The notes under the pieces were generated by a model, which was given only the letters and a program-made list of their open reading frames with translations, ran no database searches and was not told where the DNA came from. Below, in pieces: positions 8,439 through 15,328 of a DNA stretch of 17,143 bases (its first letter is position 1; every line of letters starts with the position of its first letter). A program made the translations under genes and the position numbers. Source of the DNA: Alphaproteobacteria bacterium UBA2784 (lineage in GTDB: Bacteria > Pseudomonadota > Alphaproteobacteria > Micropepsales > Micropepsaceae); NCBI GenBank assembly GCA_002352285.1, contig DEIC01000042.1, forward strand, positions 2,213 through 19,355, written 5' to 3'.

Positions 8439-9242
8439 ATGCGCGAGACGATTGCCGAGCTTGAAGCCTTTGCGCATCGTCTTGCCGATGCATCCGGCCC
8501 GCACATCCTGTCGCATTTCCGCACGCAGATCGACGTTGCGCACAAGGATGGGCGCTGGGACTTTGACCCCGTGACCGAGGCTGACAAGGGCGCCGAGCGC
8601 ATTATGCGCACGCTGATCGCGGGCACCTATCCTGATCACGGCATTGAAGGCGAGGAATACGGCTTTACGCCTCCCCAACCCGGAAACGGACGCTGGGTGC
8701 TGGATCCGGTCGATGGCACGCGCGCCTTCATCATCGGCATGCCGCAATGGGGCACGCTGATCGCCTTCAACGATGGCACCAAGCCGGTTGTCGGCATGCT
8801 CGATCAGCCCTTCCTGAAGGAGCGGTTTGTCGGCGCGGATGGTCATGCCTATGTGCAGACGCCGTCCGGCCGCACGGGCTTGCGCACACGACCCTGCGCC
8901 TCACTGAAAGAGGCGGTGCTTTCAACCACGCACCCCACCGCCTATTTCTCGCCCGCCGAGAGTGAAGCGTTCCAGCGCATTTCGCGCGAGGCGCGCCTGA
9001 CGCGCTATGGCGGTGATTGCTATGCCTATGCCCTGCTGGCGATGGGTTTCATCGACGTCATCATCGAAAGCGCGCTGAACGCGTGGGACATTCAGGCGCT
9101 GATCCCGATCATCACGAACGCGGGCGGCATCATCACCAATTTTGAAGGTGGTGACGTACAGCATGGCGGGCGCTGCATCGCCTGCGGTGACGCACGGCTG
9201 CATGCGCAATTGCTGCCGATGCTGGCGGGCGTTACGGCCTGA
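8439..9242 (+). CDS. hisN: Histidinol-phosphate phosphatase, inositol monophosphatase fold (HisN type)
   Basis: This is a 267-residue member of the metal-dependent IMPase superfamily. Visible metal-site motifs are DPVTEAD (43-49), GEE (71-73), DPVDGTRAF (89-97) and the C-terminal WD (Asp217) before IQALIPIITNAGG. The pattern DPVDGTRAFIIGMPQWGTLIA fits the HisN subgroup, which dephosphorylates L-histidinol phosphate in histidine biosynthesis, better than SuhB or CysQ. Specificity within this superfamily is hard to prove by eye, so inositol-1-phosphatase activity remains possible. The ATG lies 4 nt after the typA stop with only a weak ribosome-binding site, which suggests translational coupling. 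No terminator is obvious after it. Confidence 0.85.
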   Translation: MRETIAELEAFAHRLADASGPHILSHFRTQIDVAHKDGRWDFDPVTEADKGAERIMRTLIAGTYPDHGIEGEEYGFTPPQPGNGRWVLDPVDGTRAFIIGMPQWGTLIAFNDGTKPVVGMLDQPFLKERFVGADGHAYVQTPSGRTGLRTRPCASLKEAVLSTTHPTAYFSPAESEAFQRISREARLTRYGGDCYAYALLAMGFIDVIIESALNAWDIQALIPIITNAGGIITNFEGGDVQHGGRCIACGDARLHAQLLPMLAGVTA

Positions 9243-9294
9243 TCTTCCGAATGTTCTGAGTTCGTTTCCTGTTGCATTTCATTGTCTTATCAAT

Positions 9295-9308
9295 TACTGT
9301 ATACAGTA
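9295..9308. promoter_or_regulatory. Perfect 14-bp palindrome at the GntR start codon, likely autoregulatory operator
   Basis: TACTGTATACAGTA is a perfect palindrome whose last base is the A of the proposed GntR ATG (9308). Its centre, TGTATACA, resembles the short palindromes bound by FCD-type GntR regulators. A weak -35-like TTGCAT (9272-9277) with a 17-nt gap would place a -10 inside the palindrome. Binding here by the adjacent regulator would block transcription or translation initiation of the operon. The palindrome is seen directly; operator function is inferred. Confidence 0.65.
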
Positions 9309-9988
9309 TGCATATAGGAACTAGGCAGCGTGCGAGTTTGGTAGATGAGGTAGCGGACGCAATCCGCGGCCTCATTCTTGACGGCTCACTGGAAGCCGGC
9401 GCGCGTATCAATGAAGTGCATCTCGCCGAGCGCCTGTCGGTAAGCCGCACGCCGCTGCGCGAGGCAATGGGGCGGCTTGTAGCGGAAGGCGCCATTCGCG
9501 CGCGGCCACGGCACGGTCACTACGTCAAGGCGATGACGGCCGACGAGTTCCAGCAACTCTATGCCATCCGCCCGCTGCTTGACCCGGAAGCGTTGCGTCT
9601 TGCCGGACTGCCAGACAGGACGCGGTTGGCGCGTCTTGCCAAGCTCAATGACGAACTGCTTGAGGCGCGTGGCCCCGAAGACATTGTCTCGCTGGATGAC
9701 GCATGGCACCGGATGCTTCTGGCAGATTGCCCCAACCGTGAGCTGACTGCCCTGATTGAAAGCATGATGCTCCGTACACGGCGCTACGAGCTTGCCTATA
9801 TGCGTGAGGTTGGCGCTGCACAACAGGCAGCTTGTGGCCATGGCGCCGTCATCTTCCAGCTGGGCGCGGGCCATCTTGACGGCGCATGCAATGCGCTGCG
9901 CCAAAATCTTGTGGCGGCATTGCCGCCGATCATGGCGTGGCTGAATGCGCGCCCGGGTTCAACCCTTGAAAGGACAATGCGCACATGA
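9308..9988 (+). CDS. GntR family transcriptional regulator, FCD (FadR) subfamily
   Basis: A 226-residue regulator. Residues 9-75 form the winged helix-turn-helix (LVDEVADAIRGLILDGSLEAG, then SVSRTPLREAMGRL, then GHYV). Residues about 80-210 form the all-helical FCD ligand-binding domain. Possible metal-site residues are Asp130, His134 and His178; the fourth expected His, in the usual LRxH pattern, is Asn200. The effector is unknown; in this subfamily it is often an organic acid. The ATG at 9308 has no ribosome-binding site and sits on a palindrome, so a leaderless or alternative start is possible (TTG at 9272 upstream or TTG at 9338 downstream). The stop overlaps the next gene as ATGA, which makes the serine hydrolase its probable target. 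Family assignment is firm; the start is uncertain. Confidence 0.9.
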   Translation: MHIGTRQRASLVDEVADAIRGLILDGSLEAGARINEVHLAERLSVSRTPLREAMGRLVAEGAIRARPRHGHYVKAMTADEFQQLYAIRPLLDPEALRLAGLPDRTRLARLAKLNDELLEARGPEDIVSLDDAWHRMLLADCPNRELTALIESMMLRTRRYELAYMREVGAAQQAACGHGAVIFQLGAGHLDGACNALRQNLVAALPPIMAWLNARPGSTLERTMRT

Positions 9989-11745
9989 AACGGCTCCTGG
10001 TGTTGATCGGCCTTGCGCTTGGTTTTATGTCGCCTGCACATGCCGAAGACGATCCTGCATCACTTGCCGGCAAGTGGATCAGCCAGAACGATTTCGGGCC
10101 GGGCCCGTCTGGTGAACTCGTGCTTGAAGTGGTGGGGGAAGGGTGGCTCGCCCATCACGGCATCGTTGAGGGCGAGGTCATCAACGCAGGCGATGCGCGG
10201 GTTGCCGTCATCTTTGCCGATAGTGGAAGCCGCTTTGACGGCACAATCGATATTGCTCAAGGCCGGATGGATGGATGGTGGACGCAACCGCCCGGACCGG
10301 CGGGAATGGCATTCGCGACCCCGGTGACGCTCATCCATAATGGCAGCGGCGTCTGGCGCGGGACCGTGCAGCCCCTGCCACAGACTTTCACGCTTGAGAT
10401 GTCAGTCTTTCAACATGACGGCTCCTGGCGCGCAGCCTTCCGCAACCGCGAATACAATCTCAATGGCGGGTCACCACACTTCACCATTGCGCGGAACGGG
10501 AGTGCGCTTGCGTTTGCAGCCACGCGAGGAGACTCGACACGCAATGCGACAGTTTCCCCCGATGCCTCCAGCATCGAACTGGAGTGGTCGCCTTTGCCCC
10601 AGCCACTGGTCCTGACGCGCGTTGAAACGGGCGAGACATCTTCGGACCCTCTATCTTACGAGGTTCCCGCTCAACTTGACGACGGCTGGGAAACAGGCCG
10701 CGCAAAGGACGAAGGCTTTGATGAGACTGCCCTCGACGCGCTGGTGCGCCAGATTGCAGGGGCCGATCCGTTCAGCGAGAACCCTCAACGCATTCATTCG
10801 TTGCTGGTGATCCGAAATGGCAGACTGGTGCTCGACGCCTATTTCGATGGGCACGATGCCAGCACGCCACACGATTTGCGCTCGGCCGGCAAGACACTGA
10901 CGTCGATCCTTCTGGGCGCGATGATGCATTCGGGCGCCGAGATCGGGCCAGACACGAAGCCGTTCACACTTCTCTCCGGCAATGGCGCTCCGGCTGACCC
11001 GGCGCATGATCAGATCACACTGGGTCATTTGATGACACACACATCCGGCCTTGCGTGCGATGACAATGACGACACTTCACAAGGCAATGAAGGTGCGATG
11101 CAAAGCCAGGGCGATGAGCCGGACTGGTGGGCTTACACATTGCGCTTGCCCGTGCTTCATCCGCCGGGCGCGCGCTATGCCTATTGCACGGCGGGCATGA
11201 ACCTCGTGGGCGCCGCCATGCGCAAGATCTCTGGCGAGGCCTTGCCTGCGCTGTTCCAGCGGCTGGTTGCGGGACCGCTTCGCTTTGGTACCTATCACTG
11301 GAACCTGATGCCAAGTGGTGAAGCCTATCTTGGCGGTGGCATGCACATGCGGCCGCGCGACCTTGCCAAGCTTGGCCAGCTCTATCTCAATGGCGGCATC
11401 TGGCACGGCCAGAGAATTGTCAGCAGTGACTGGGTTGCGACATCAACTTCGCGACAGGTCGAGATCAACGAGGAAACGACCGGCATGGATGCCGAGCGCT
11501 TTGCCCAGATCGCTACGCGCGGCGCGGACGGCTATGCCTGGCACCTCTATGGGGTTACAAGCGCCGGGCGGACCTATGCCTCGTATGAGGCAAACGGTAA
11601 TGGCGGCCAGTATCTGGTTGTCGTGCCAGAGCTTGAGCTTGTGGTCGTGATCACCGGCGGCAATTACGGTCAAGGCTGGATCTGGACGAAGTGGCGCAAT
11701 GCGGTAATCGGAAACCGCATCATCGGCGCGCTTGGAACGGACTGA
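9985..11745 (+). CDS. Secreted class C beta-lactamase-fold serine hydrolase with extra N-terminal domain
   Basis: A 586-residue protein. Residues 1-20 are a signal peptide with an AHA cleavage site. Residues about 21-235 are a beta-rich region with no family I recognise. Residues about 245-580 are a beta-lactamase/penicillin-binding-protein-like domain (Beta-lactamase, PF00144). The nucleophile motif is SAGK (Ser300, Lys303), the second motif is Y400-C-T where YxN is usual, and the third box is NGNGGQ (537-542). Such proteins are usually periplasmic or secreted esterases, D-aminopeptidases or low-activity beta-lactamases; the substrate cannot be told here. GAAAGGAC (9968-9975) serves as ribosome-binding site, and the start overlaps the GntR stop by 4 nt (ATGA), implying translational coupling and control by that regulator. 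It ends 3 nt from the convergent hydrolase gene. Confidence 0.88.
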   Translation: MKRLLVLIGLALGFMSPAHAEDDPASLAGKWISQNDFGPGPSGELVLEVVGEGWLAHHGIVEGEVINAGDARVAVIFADSGSRFDGTIDIAQGRMDGWWTQPPGPAGMAFATPVTLIHNGSGVWRGTVQPLPQTFTLEMSVFQHDGSWRAAFRNREYNLNGGSPHFTIARNGSALAFAATRGDSTRNATVSPDASSIELEWSPLPQPLVLTRVETGETSSDPLSYEVPAQLDDGWETGRAKDEGFDETALDALVRQIAGADPFSENPQRIHSLLVIRNGRLVLDAYFDGHDASTPHDLRSAGKTLTSILLGAMMHSGAEIGPDTKPFTLLSGNGAPADPAHDQITLGHLMTHTSGLACDDNDDTSQGNEGAMQSQGDEPDWWAYTLRLPVLHPPGARYAYCTAGMNLVGAAMRKISGEALPALFQRLVAGPLRFGTYHWNLMPSGEAYLGGGMHMRPRDLAKLGQLYLNGGIWHGQRIVSSDWVATSTSRQVEINEETTGMDAERFAQIATRGADGYAWHLYGVTSAGRTYASYEANGNGGQYLVVVPELELVVVITGGNYGQGWIWTKWRNAVIGNRIIGALGTD

Positions 11746-11748
11746 CCC

Positions 11749-12705
11749 TCAAGCGCGCAAGAACTCATCCATCGCGGCCCAGACCTGGGCGCGCACGTCG
11801 TCGCGCTCCATCAGCAATTCGTGCTTGGCATTGCCGATGTGCAGCAGCGTCGCATCGCGCGCCTGCAACGCGAATTTGTGGATGGCGAGTGTCTGGACAA
11901 ATACGTCCCTTCCCGCGGTCAGGAACAGGAGCTTTTGCGGCAGCGACGCGGCAAAGCCCTTTTTCCAGCTTGCCGCCATCGCCTGCTTGGCGGCGGCAAA
12001 CCACGCCATCGTCGGGCCTGCCAGCATCAAATCCATGTTGGCGCGGATGATGGCGCGGTTGCGGTCAAAGCGCCTGCGATCCATGGTCACGGGATTGGTT
12101 TCAAACTCACTGGCAAAGGCGTGCATGTTCTCGCCGCCGGGCGCGAACTCTTCTGCCTTGCCCACCATGGCGGCGCCACGCGCCATGCCACCCGCAACGG
12201 GGCGCATCCAGATCGGCAGATTGACCGCCAGCATCGGGGCGCAGATCACGGCCTTTGAAAACAGCGCGCCGAAATGTTTCAGCCCGCGCACGCCAATCTG
12301 TCCGCCCATCGAGTGCGCCAGCATGATGAAAGGCGGCTGAAAGCGCCTTTGCGCCTCGGCCATCAGGCAGGCAAGGTCACGGTCATATTCGGCAAAGCTC
12401 ACCACATGGCCGCGCTGGCGATCAGTAAGCGCGCGCGTGGAAAGGCCCTGCCCGCGCCAGTCGAGTGTCGCCACATCAAACCCGCGCGCCGCAAACTCGC
12501 CAATCACTTCAAAATATTTTTCGATGAACTCGCTGCGCCCGTTGAGCAGGATCAGCGTGCCGCGCGCAGCTGTTCCCGCACCACGCGGAAAAAAGGCGGC
12601 GCGGATGCGCGGGGTCTTGCCCTCGCCCTCCGGGTAAAGCCAAAGCGCCTCGCCGCCCGGGGGCAGCGGGTTTTCAGGGATCAGCGTGAAGGCGGCGGGG
12701 TTCAG
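11749..12705 (-). CDS. Alpha/beta hydrolase, lysophospholipase/monoacylglycerol lipase (PldB-like), probable CTG start
   Basis: From CTG at 12705 this gives 318 residues. The nucleophile elbow is AHSMGG (Ser132); the likely triad partners are Asp267 (GRDVFV) and His295 (AKHELL). LILLNGRSEFIEKYFEVIGEF upstream of DWRGQGLS is typical of PldB-like enzymes, which release fatty acids from lysophospholipids or monoacylglycerol. The first ATG/GTG/TTG in frame is GTG at 12507. That start would delete the early strands and the conserved NGRSEFIEKY segment, so the true start must be upstream. The only well-placed candidate is CTG at 12705, with an AAAGGCAGG-type ribosome-binding site before it and a CTGA overlap with the SCP2 stop. 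A sequencing error or a fusion by frameshift are alternatives. Family is firm; the start is moderate. Confidence 0.85.
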   Translation of the reverse strand: MNPAAFTLIPENPLPPGGEALWLYPEGEGKTPRIRAAFFPRGAGTAARGTLILLNGRSEFIEKYFEVIGEFAARGFDVATLDWRGQGLSTRALTDRQRGHVVSFAEYDRDLACLMAEAQRRFQPPFIMLAHSMGGQIGVRGLKHFGALFSKAVICAPMLAVNLPIWMRPVAGGMARGAAMVGKAEEFAPGGENMHAFASEFETNPVTMDRRRFDRNRAIIRANMDLMLAGPTMAWFAAAKQAMAASWKKGFAASLPQKLLFLTAGRDVFVQTLAIHKFALQARDATLLHIGNAKHELLMERDDVRAQVWAAMDEFLRA

Positions 12706-13025
12706 CCGCCACCTGCCTTTTGCAGGATGGGGCCAAGGCGCATGGCCACGCCCATGTCGCCTGTCACTTTCATTTTGCCCTGCATGAAGGCAGCGGTGGG
12801 ATCAAGCTCCCGCCGGAACATCTTCATCAGGTTCTCGGCTGAAATGGTAATCGTGCAATCGGCGGGGCCGTCATCGTTCGAGACGGTGTTGGGTGTGGCC
12901 TTGCCATCGACCAGCGTCTGGCCCTGACCCTCATAGTCGAATTTGAGGCGGGCGCCCAAACCTGAATTGTCACCTATGGCTTTGCGCAGGCCTTCGGTGA
13001 TTTCCTTGATAAGGTCTGCGCTCAT
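12702..13025 (-). CDS. SCP2 sterol-carrier-like lipid-binding protein
   Basis: A 107-residue single-domain protein. The region ADCTITISAENLMKMFRRELDPTAAFMQGKMKVTGD matches the SCP2 core: a beta strand, then the helix before the FMQGKMKVxGD signature, then a C-terminal helix (MGVAMRLGPIL). SCP2 domains bind hydrophobic ligands such as fatty acids, fatty acyl-CoA or sterols in a cytoplasmic pocket. There is no signal peptide. GGGGGC lies about 4-5 nt before the ATG. It is the first gene of a leftward pair and overlaps the PldB-like hydrolase, so joint lipid handling is a reasonable inference. It is divergent from the DUF4838-like gene, with only 70 bp between. Confidence 0.9.
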   Translation of the reverse strand: MSADLIKEITEGLRKAIGDNSGLGARLKFDYEGQGQTLVDGKATPNTVSNDDGPADCTITISAENLMKMFRRELDPTAAFMQGKMKVTGDMGVAMRLGPILQKAGGG

Positions 13026-13095
13026 GTGCCCCCATGCCCCTTCGTGTTGCGGCTTGATGCCGTTTTGGTGTTTCTCCCATTAAGGCAGAGATGCA

Positions 13096-15069
13096 ATGAA
13101 GATCAAGCCAGAGAAGCCGCCCCACGGCAGCGTGCGCGTCAATCTGTCGGGCGGTGTGCGCCTTGAAATCGCGGGCGGTGGCAGTCTGGCGCACGAGGCC
13201 GCGCGGGTTCTGGCCCGGCATCTGGGCATTGCCACGGGGGCGCAGGCGCCGCTGATCGTGCTTTCGCATGGCGCGGCGCAAGCGCCCGGCGACGAGGCCT
13301 TTGCCTGGGACGCAGCGGATAATGTGATCCGCCTTGCGGGCGCGGGGCAGCGCGGGCTTATGTGGGGGGCGTTTGCGCTTCTCGAAGCTTGCGGCTTCAT
13401 CTTTCCGGCACCGGGCCTTGTTCATACTCCGGCCAGCGGCGATGTCTCCATCCCGGCGCACCACGAAGATGCGCCCGCGCTTTCAGGCCGCAGTCTCATC
13501 ATCGGTCATGCCGCCTTCATGCTGGAGGCCGAGGCGTGGATCCATTTCGCGGCGGCCAATCGCCTTAACACGATCTTCTTTCACACGGATGAGCACGGGC
13601 TTGGGCTGGGGGCGATCCCCGGCAAAATCTGGCAGGCGCGCAAGTCCCGTGCGATGGCGCTGGCGCGCAGTTATGGCATGACGCTGGAGCTGGGCGGGCA
13701 CGGGCTTGCCGCGCTGTTGCCGCGTTCGCACTTTGCCGAGCACCCCGACTGGTTCCGCATAAAAAACGGCGTGCGGGTGGCGGACCACAATCTCAATCCG
13801 CTGTCGCAAGGCGCATTGGACGAACTCGGCCGCCATGCGCGCGCGTGGTTTGCAGCCAATCCCGGCTTTGATGTCTATCATCTGTGGGCGGATGATCTGC
13901 CCGATGGCGGCTGGTGCGAGGACGCGGCGCGGCAGGGCTATGCCCCCTCTGACCAGATGATGCTGGTGACGAACGCGCTGGCGAAAGTGCTTGCTGATGT
14001 TTCGCCCGGCGCGCGGCTTTCCTATCTCGCCTATCACGACACTGAACAGGCGCCTTTGCGCGTGGCGCCGCTCTCCAATGTGGCAATTACGTTTGCGCCG
14101 CGCCTGCGCACCTATGCTGAACCCATCAACAGCGCGCATCCCGTCAATGCACCTTATGCGGGGCTGGTTGCGGCAAATGCGGCGCATCTGGGCGCAGAGG
14201 CGGCGCGCGGTGCGCTGCGCGTGTTTGAATATTATCTCGACGCCATTCTTTTCAAGCTGATGGTGCCGCCGTTGCTTTCGATCATGGCGCGTGATCTTGC
14301 GGCCTATCAGGCGATGGGCGTGCATACGGTGGGCGCGTTGCTGACAGGGGCAGCGCCATTGCGCGTTCCCTCCATCAACGCCTTCGGCTTTGCGCGGCTC
14401 GCCTGGAATCCGCGAGCATCGCTTGCGGGCATCCGCGCTGACTTTGCGCGCGCGGCCTTTCCCGCCCTGAAGGATGGCGCAATGCTGTTTGAAAGGCTGG
14501 AGGCGGTGCTTTCGCCCGCGCTCGACATGGCGCCCGAGGAAGTGCGGTTGCGCCACCGGCGTTCGCTGGACGAGATGCTGGATGATCCGCCGGGCGATGT
14601 GGGCGATCCCTCCAACGCTACGCCTGAGCGTGCCGCCGAACTTTCCGCCCTGATGGCGGATGTGGTGGAGCAGCTGACCGAGCTGCGCGGCACAAGCGGC
14701 GCGATGCTGGATGACATGCTTCCCTTCGCGCTGGGCTGGGCGGCATTGCGGCGTGACTGGTACGGGCTTGAGGCGCTGCGCGGCCAGCGTGGCCTGTCGG
14801 GTGCCGAGCGGGCATCACTGGCGCAGGGTGCGCGCGATCTTTCCGCTGCCATTGAGGCGTTGCCGGGCCAGATGGAAAGAGCGGGGCATGCACCCGTCTG
14901 GGGTGCAAACGCGCAGGCGCTGCTTTTCATCTTTTGGGAATTGCATCTTCTGAAAATCGAACGCGATGCGCTGCCCGAGGCAGAACGCGCCGCGCAACGG
15001 GAAGCGACGCGCGAAAAAGCCGTCGCAACCTTCGCCCGCATCGCGGGGTTGTGGGATGAAATCCGGTGA
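13096..15069 (+). CDS. Putative glycoside hydrolase, DUF4838-like, no signal peptide
   Basis: A 657-residue protein. Residues about 10-115 resemble the accessory N-terminal domain of alpha-glucuronidases and GH20-type enzymes, with the typical GLMWGAFALLEACGFIFPAPG (87-107). Residues about 125-430 are probably a TIM barrel, with LELGGHG, HPDWF, YHLWADDLPDGGW (261-273, acidic pair Asp266-Asp267), LSYLAYHDT, ITFAPRLRTY and FEYYLD; these recall DUF4838 proteins. The C-terminal third is helical. Family recall is from memory. Substrate and catalytic residues are unknown. It begins MKIKPEKPPHG, with no export signal, so a cytoplasmic location is inferred. AAGGCAGAG (13082-13090) precedes the ATG at 13096. 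An overlapping ATG at 13091 stops after two codons. It is followed by a structured non-coding element rather than a gene. Confidence 0.7.
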   Translation: MKIKPEKPPHGSVRVNLSGGVRLEIAGGGSLAHEAARVLARHLGIATGAQAPLIVLSHGAAQAPGDEAFAWDAADNVIRLAGAGQRGLMWGAFALLEACGFIFPAPGLVHTPASGDVSIPAHHEDAPALSGRSLIIGHAAFMLEAEAWIHFAAANRLNTIFFHTDEHGLGLGAIPGKIWQARKSRAMALARSYGMTLELGGHGLAALLPRSHFAEHPDWFRIKNGVRVADHNLNPLSQGALDELGRHARAWFAANPGFDVYHLWADDLPDGGWCEDAARQGYAPSDQMMLVTNALAKVLADVSPGARLSYLAYHDTEQAPLRVAPLSNVAITFAPRLRTYAEPINSAHPVNAPYAGLVAANAAHLGAEAARGALRVFEYYLDAILFKLMVPPLLSIMARDLAAYQAMGVHTVGALLTGAAPLRVPSINAFGFARLAWNPRASLAGIRADFARAAFPALKDGAMLFERLEAVLSPALDMAPEEVRLRHRRSLDEMLDDPPGDVGDPSNATPERAAELSALMADVVEQLTELRGTSGAMLDDMLPFALGWAALRRDWYGLEALRGQRGLSGAERASLAQGARDLSAAIEALPGQMERAGHAPVWGANAQALLFIFWELHLLKIERDALPEAERAAQREATREKAVATFARIAGLWDEIR

Positions 15070-15101
15070 CAGTGCACTTAATTAGTTTAATTGAGCATTC
15101 C

Positions 15102-15271
15102 TTCGGCCTCCCCTTTCCTGAAAGGGGTGAGCGGGGCGCAAGGGACTTGAGTGAGCGAAAAGCGAAACTCAAGTCCGGTGGGGTTGCGGGCCGATGCACT
15201 GAACCTGTCGATGGCGCCCCCCACCCGTTTGCAAGCGCAAACGTGCCTCCCCCAACGCGGGGGAGGCGAAA
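15102..15271. repeat. Compact multi-stem palindromic element with imperfect terminal inverted repeats
   Basis: Five perfect stems are visible: S1 CCCCTTT/AAAGGGG (15110-15116, 15121-15127); S2 GGACTTGAGT/ACTCAAGTCC (15143-15152, 15167-15176); S3 GGTGGGG/CCCCACC (15177-15183, 15219-15225); S4 CGTTTGC/GCAAACG (15226-15232, 15237-15243); S5 GCCTCCCCC/GGGGGAGGC (15245-15253, 15259-15267). S2 abuts S3, S3 abuts S4, and S4 and S5 are one base apart. The ends carry GCCTCCCC (15106-15113) and its complement GGGGAGGC (15260-15267), and the match extends outward through TTCG/CGAA if one base is skipped. It lies between two genes. It may be a dispersed palindromic repeat (REP/MITE-like), a structured RNA or a complex terminator. 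Copy number cannot be judged from one window. Confidence 0.6.
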
Positions 15272-15328
15272 ATCAGGATCGTTGATTTACCTCTCGCGCT
15301 CGCGCACCCCGCACCCTAACCTCGCGCC

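Noticed and set aside
11749..12507. The PldB-like hydrolase starting at GTG 12507
   Set aside because: It would remove the conserved NGRSEFIEKYFEVIGEF region and early strands of the fold that are encoded just upstream in the same frame.
13091..13099. ATG at 13091 as the start of the DUF4838-like gene
   Set aside because: This frame stops after two codons (ATG CAA TGA); the gene reads from ATG at 13096.
13483..14556. A 357-codon frame on the - strand inside the DUF4838-like gene
   Set aside because: An Arg/His-rich shadow of the sense gene, without a start signal.
15102..15271. The palindrome cluster as a CRISPR array
   Set aside because: The stems differ from each other, with no regular repeat-spacer pattern and no cas genes nearby.
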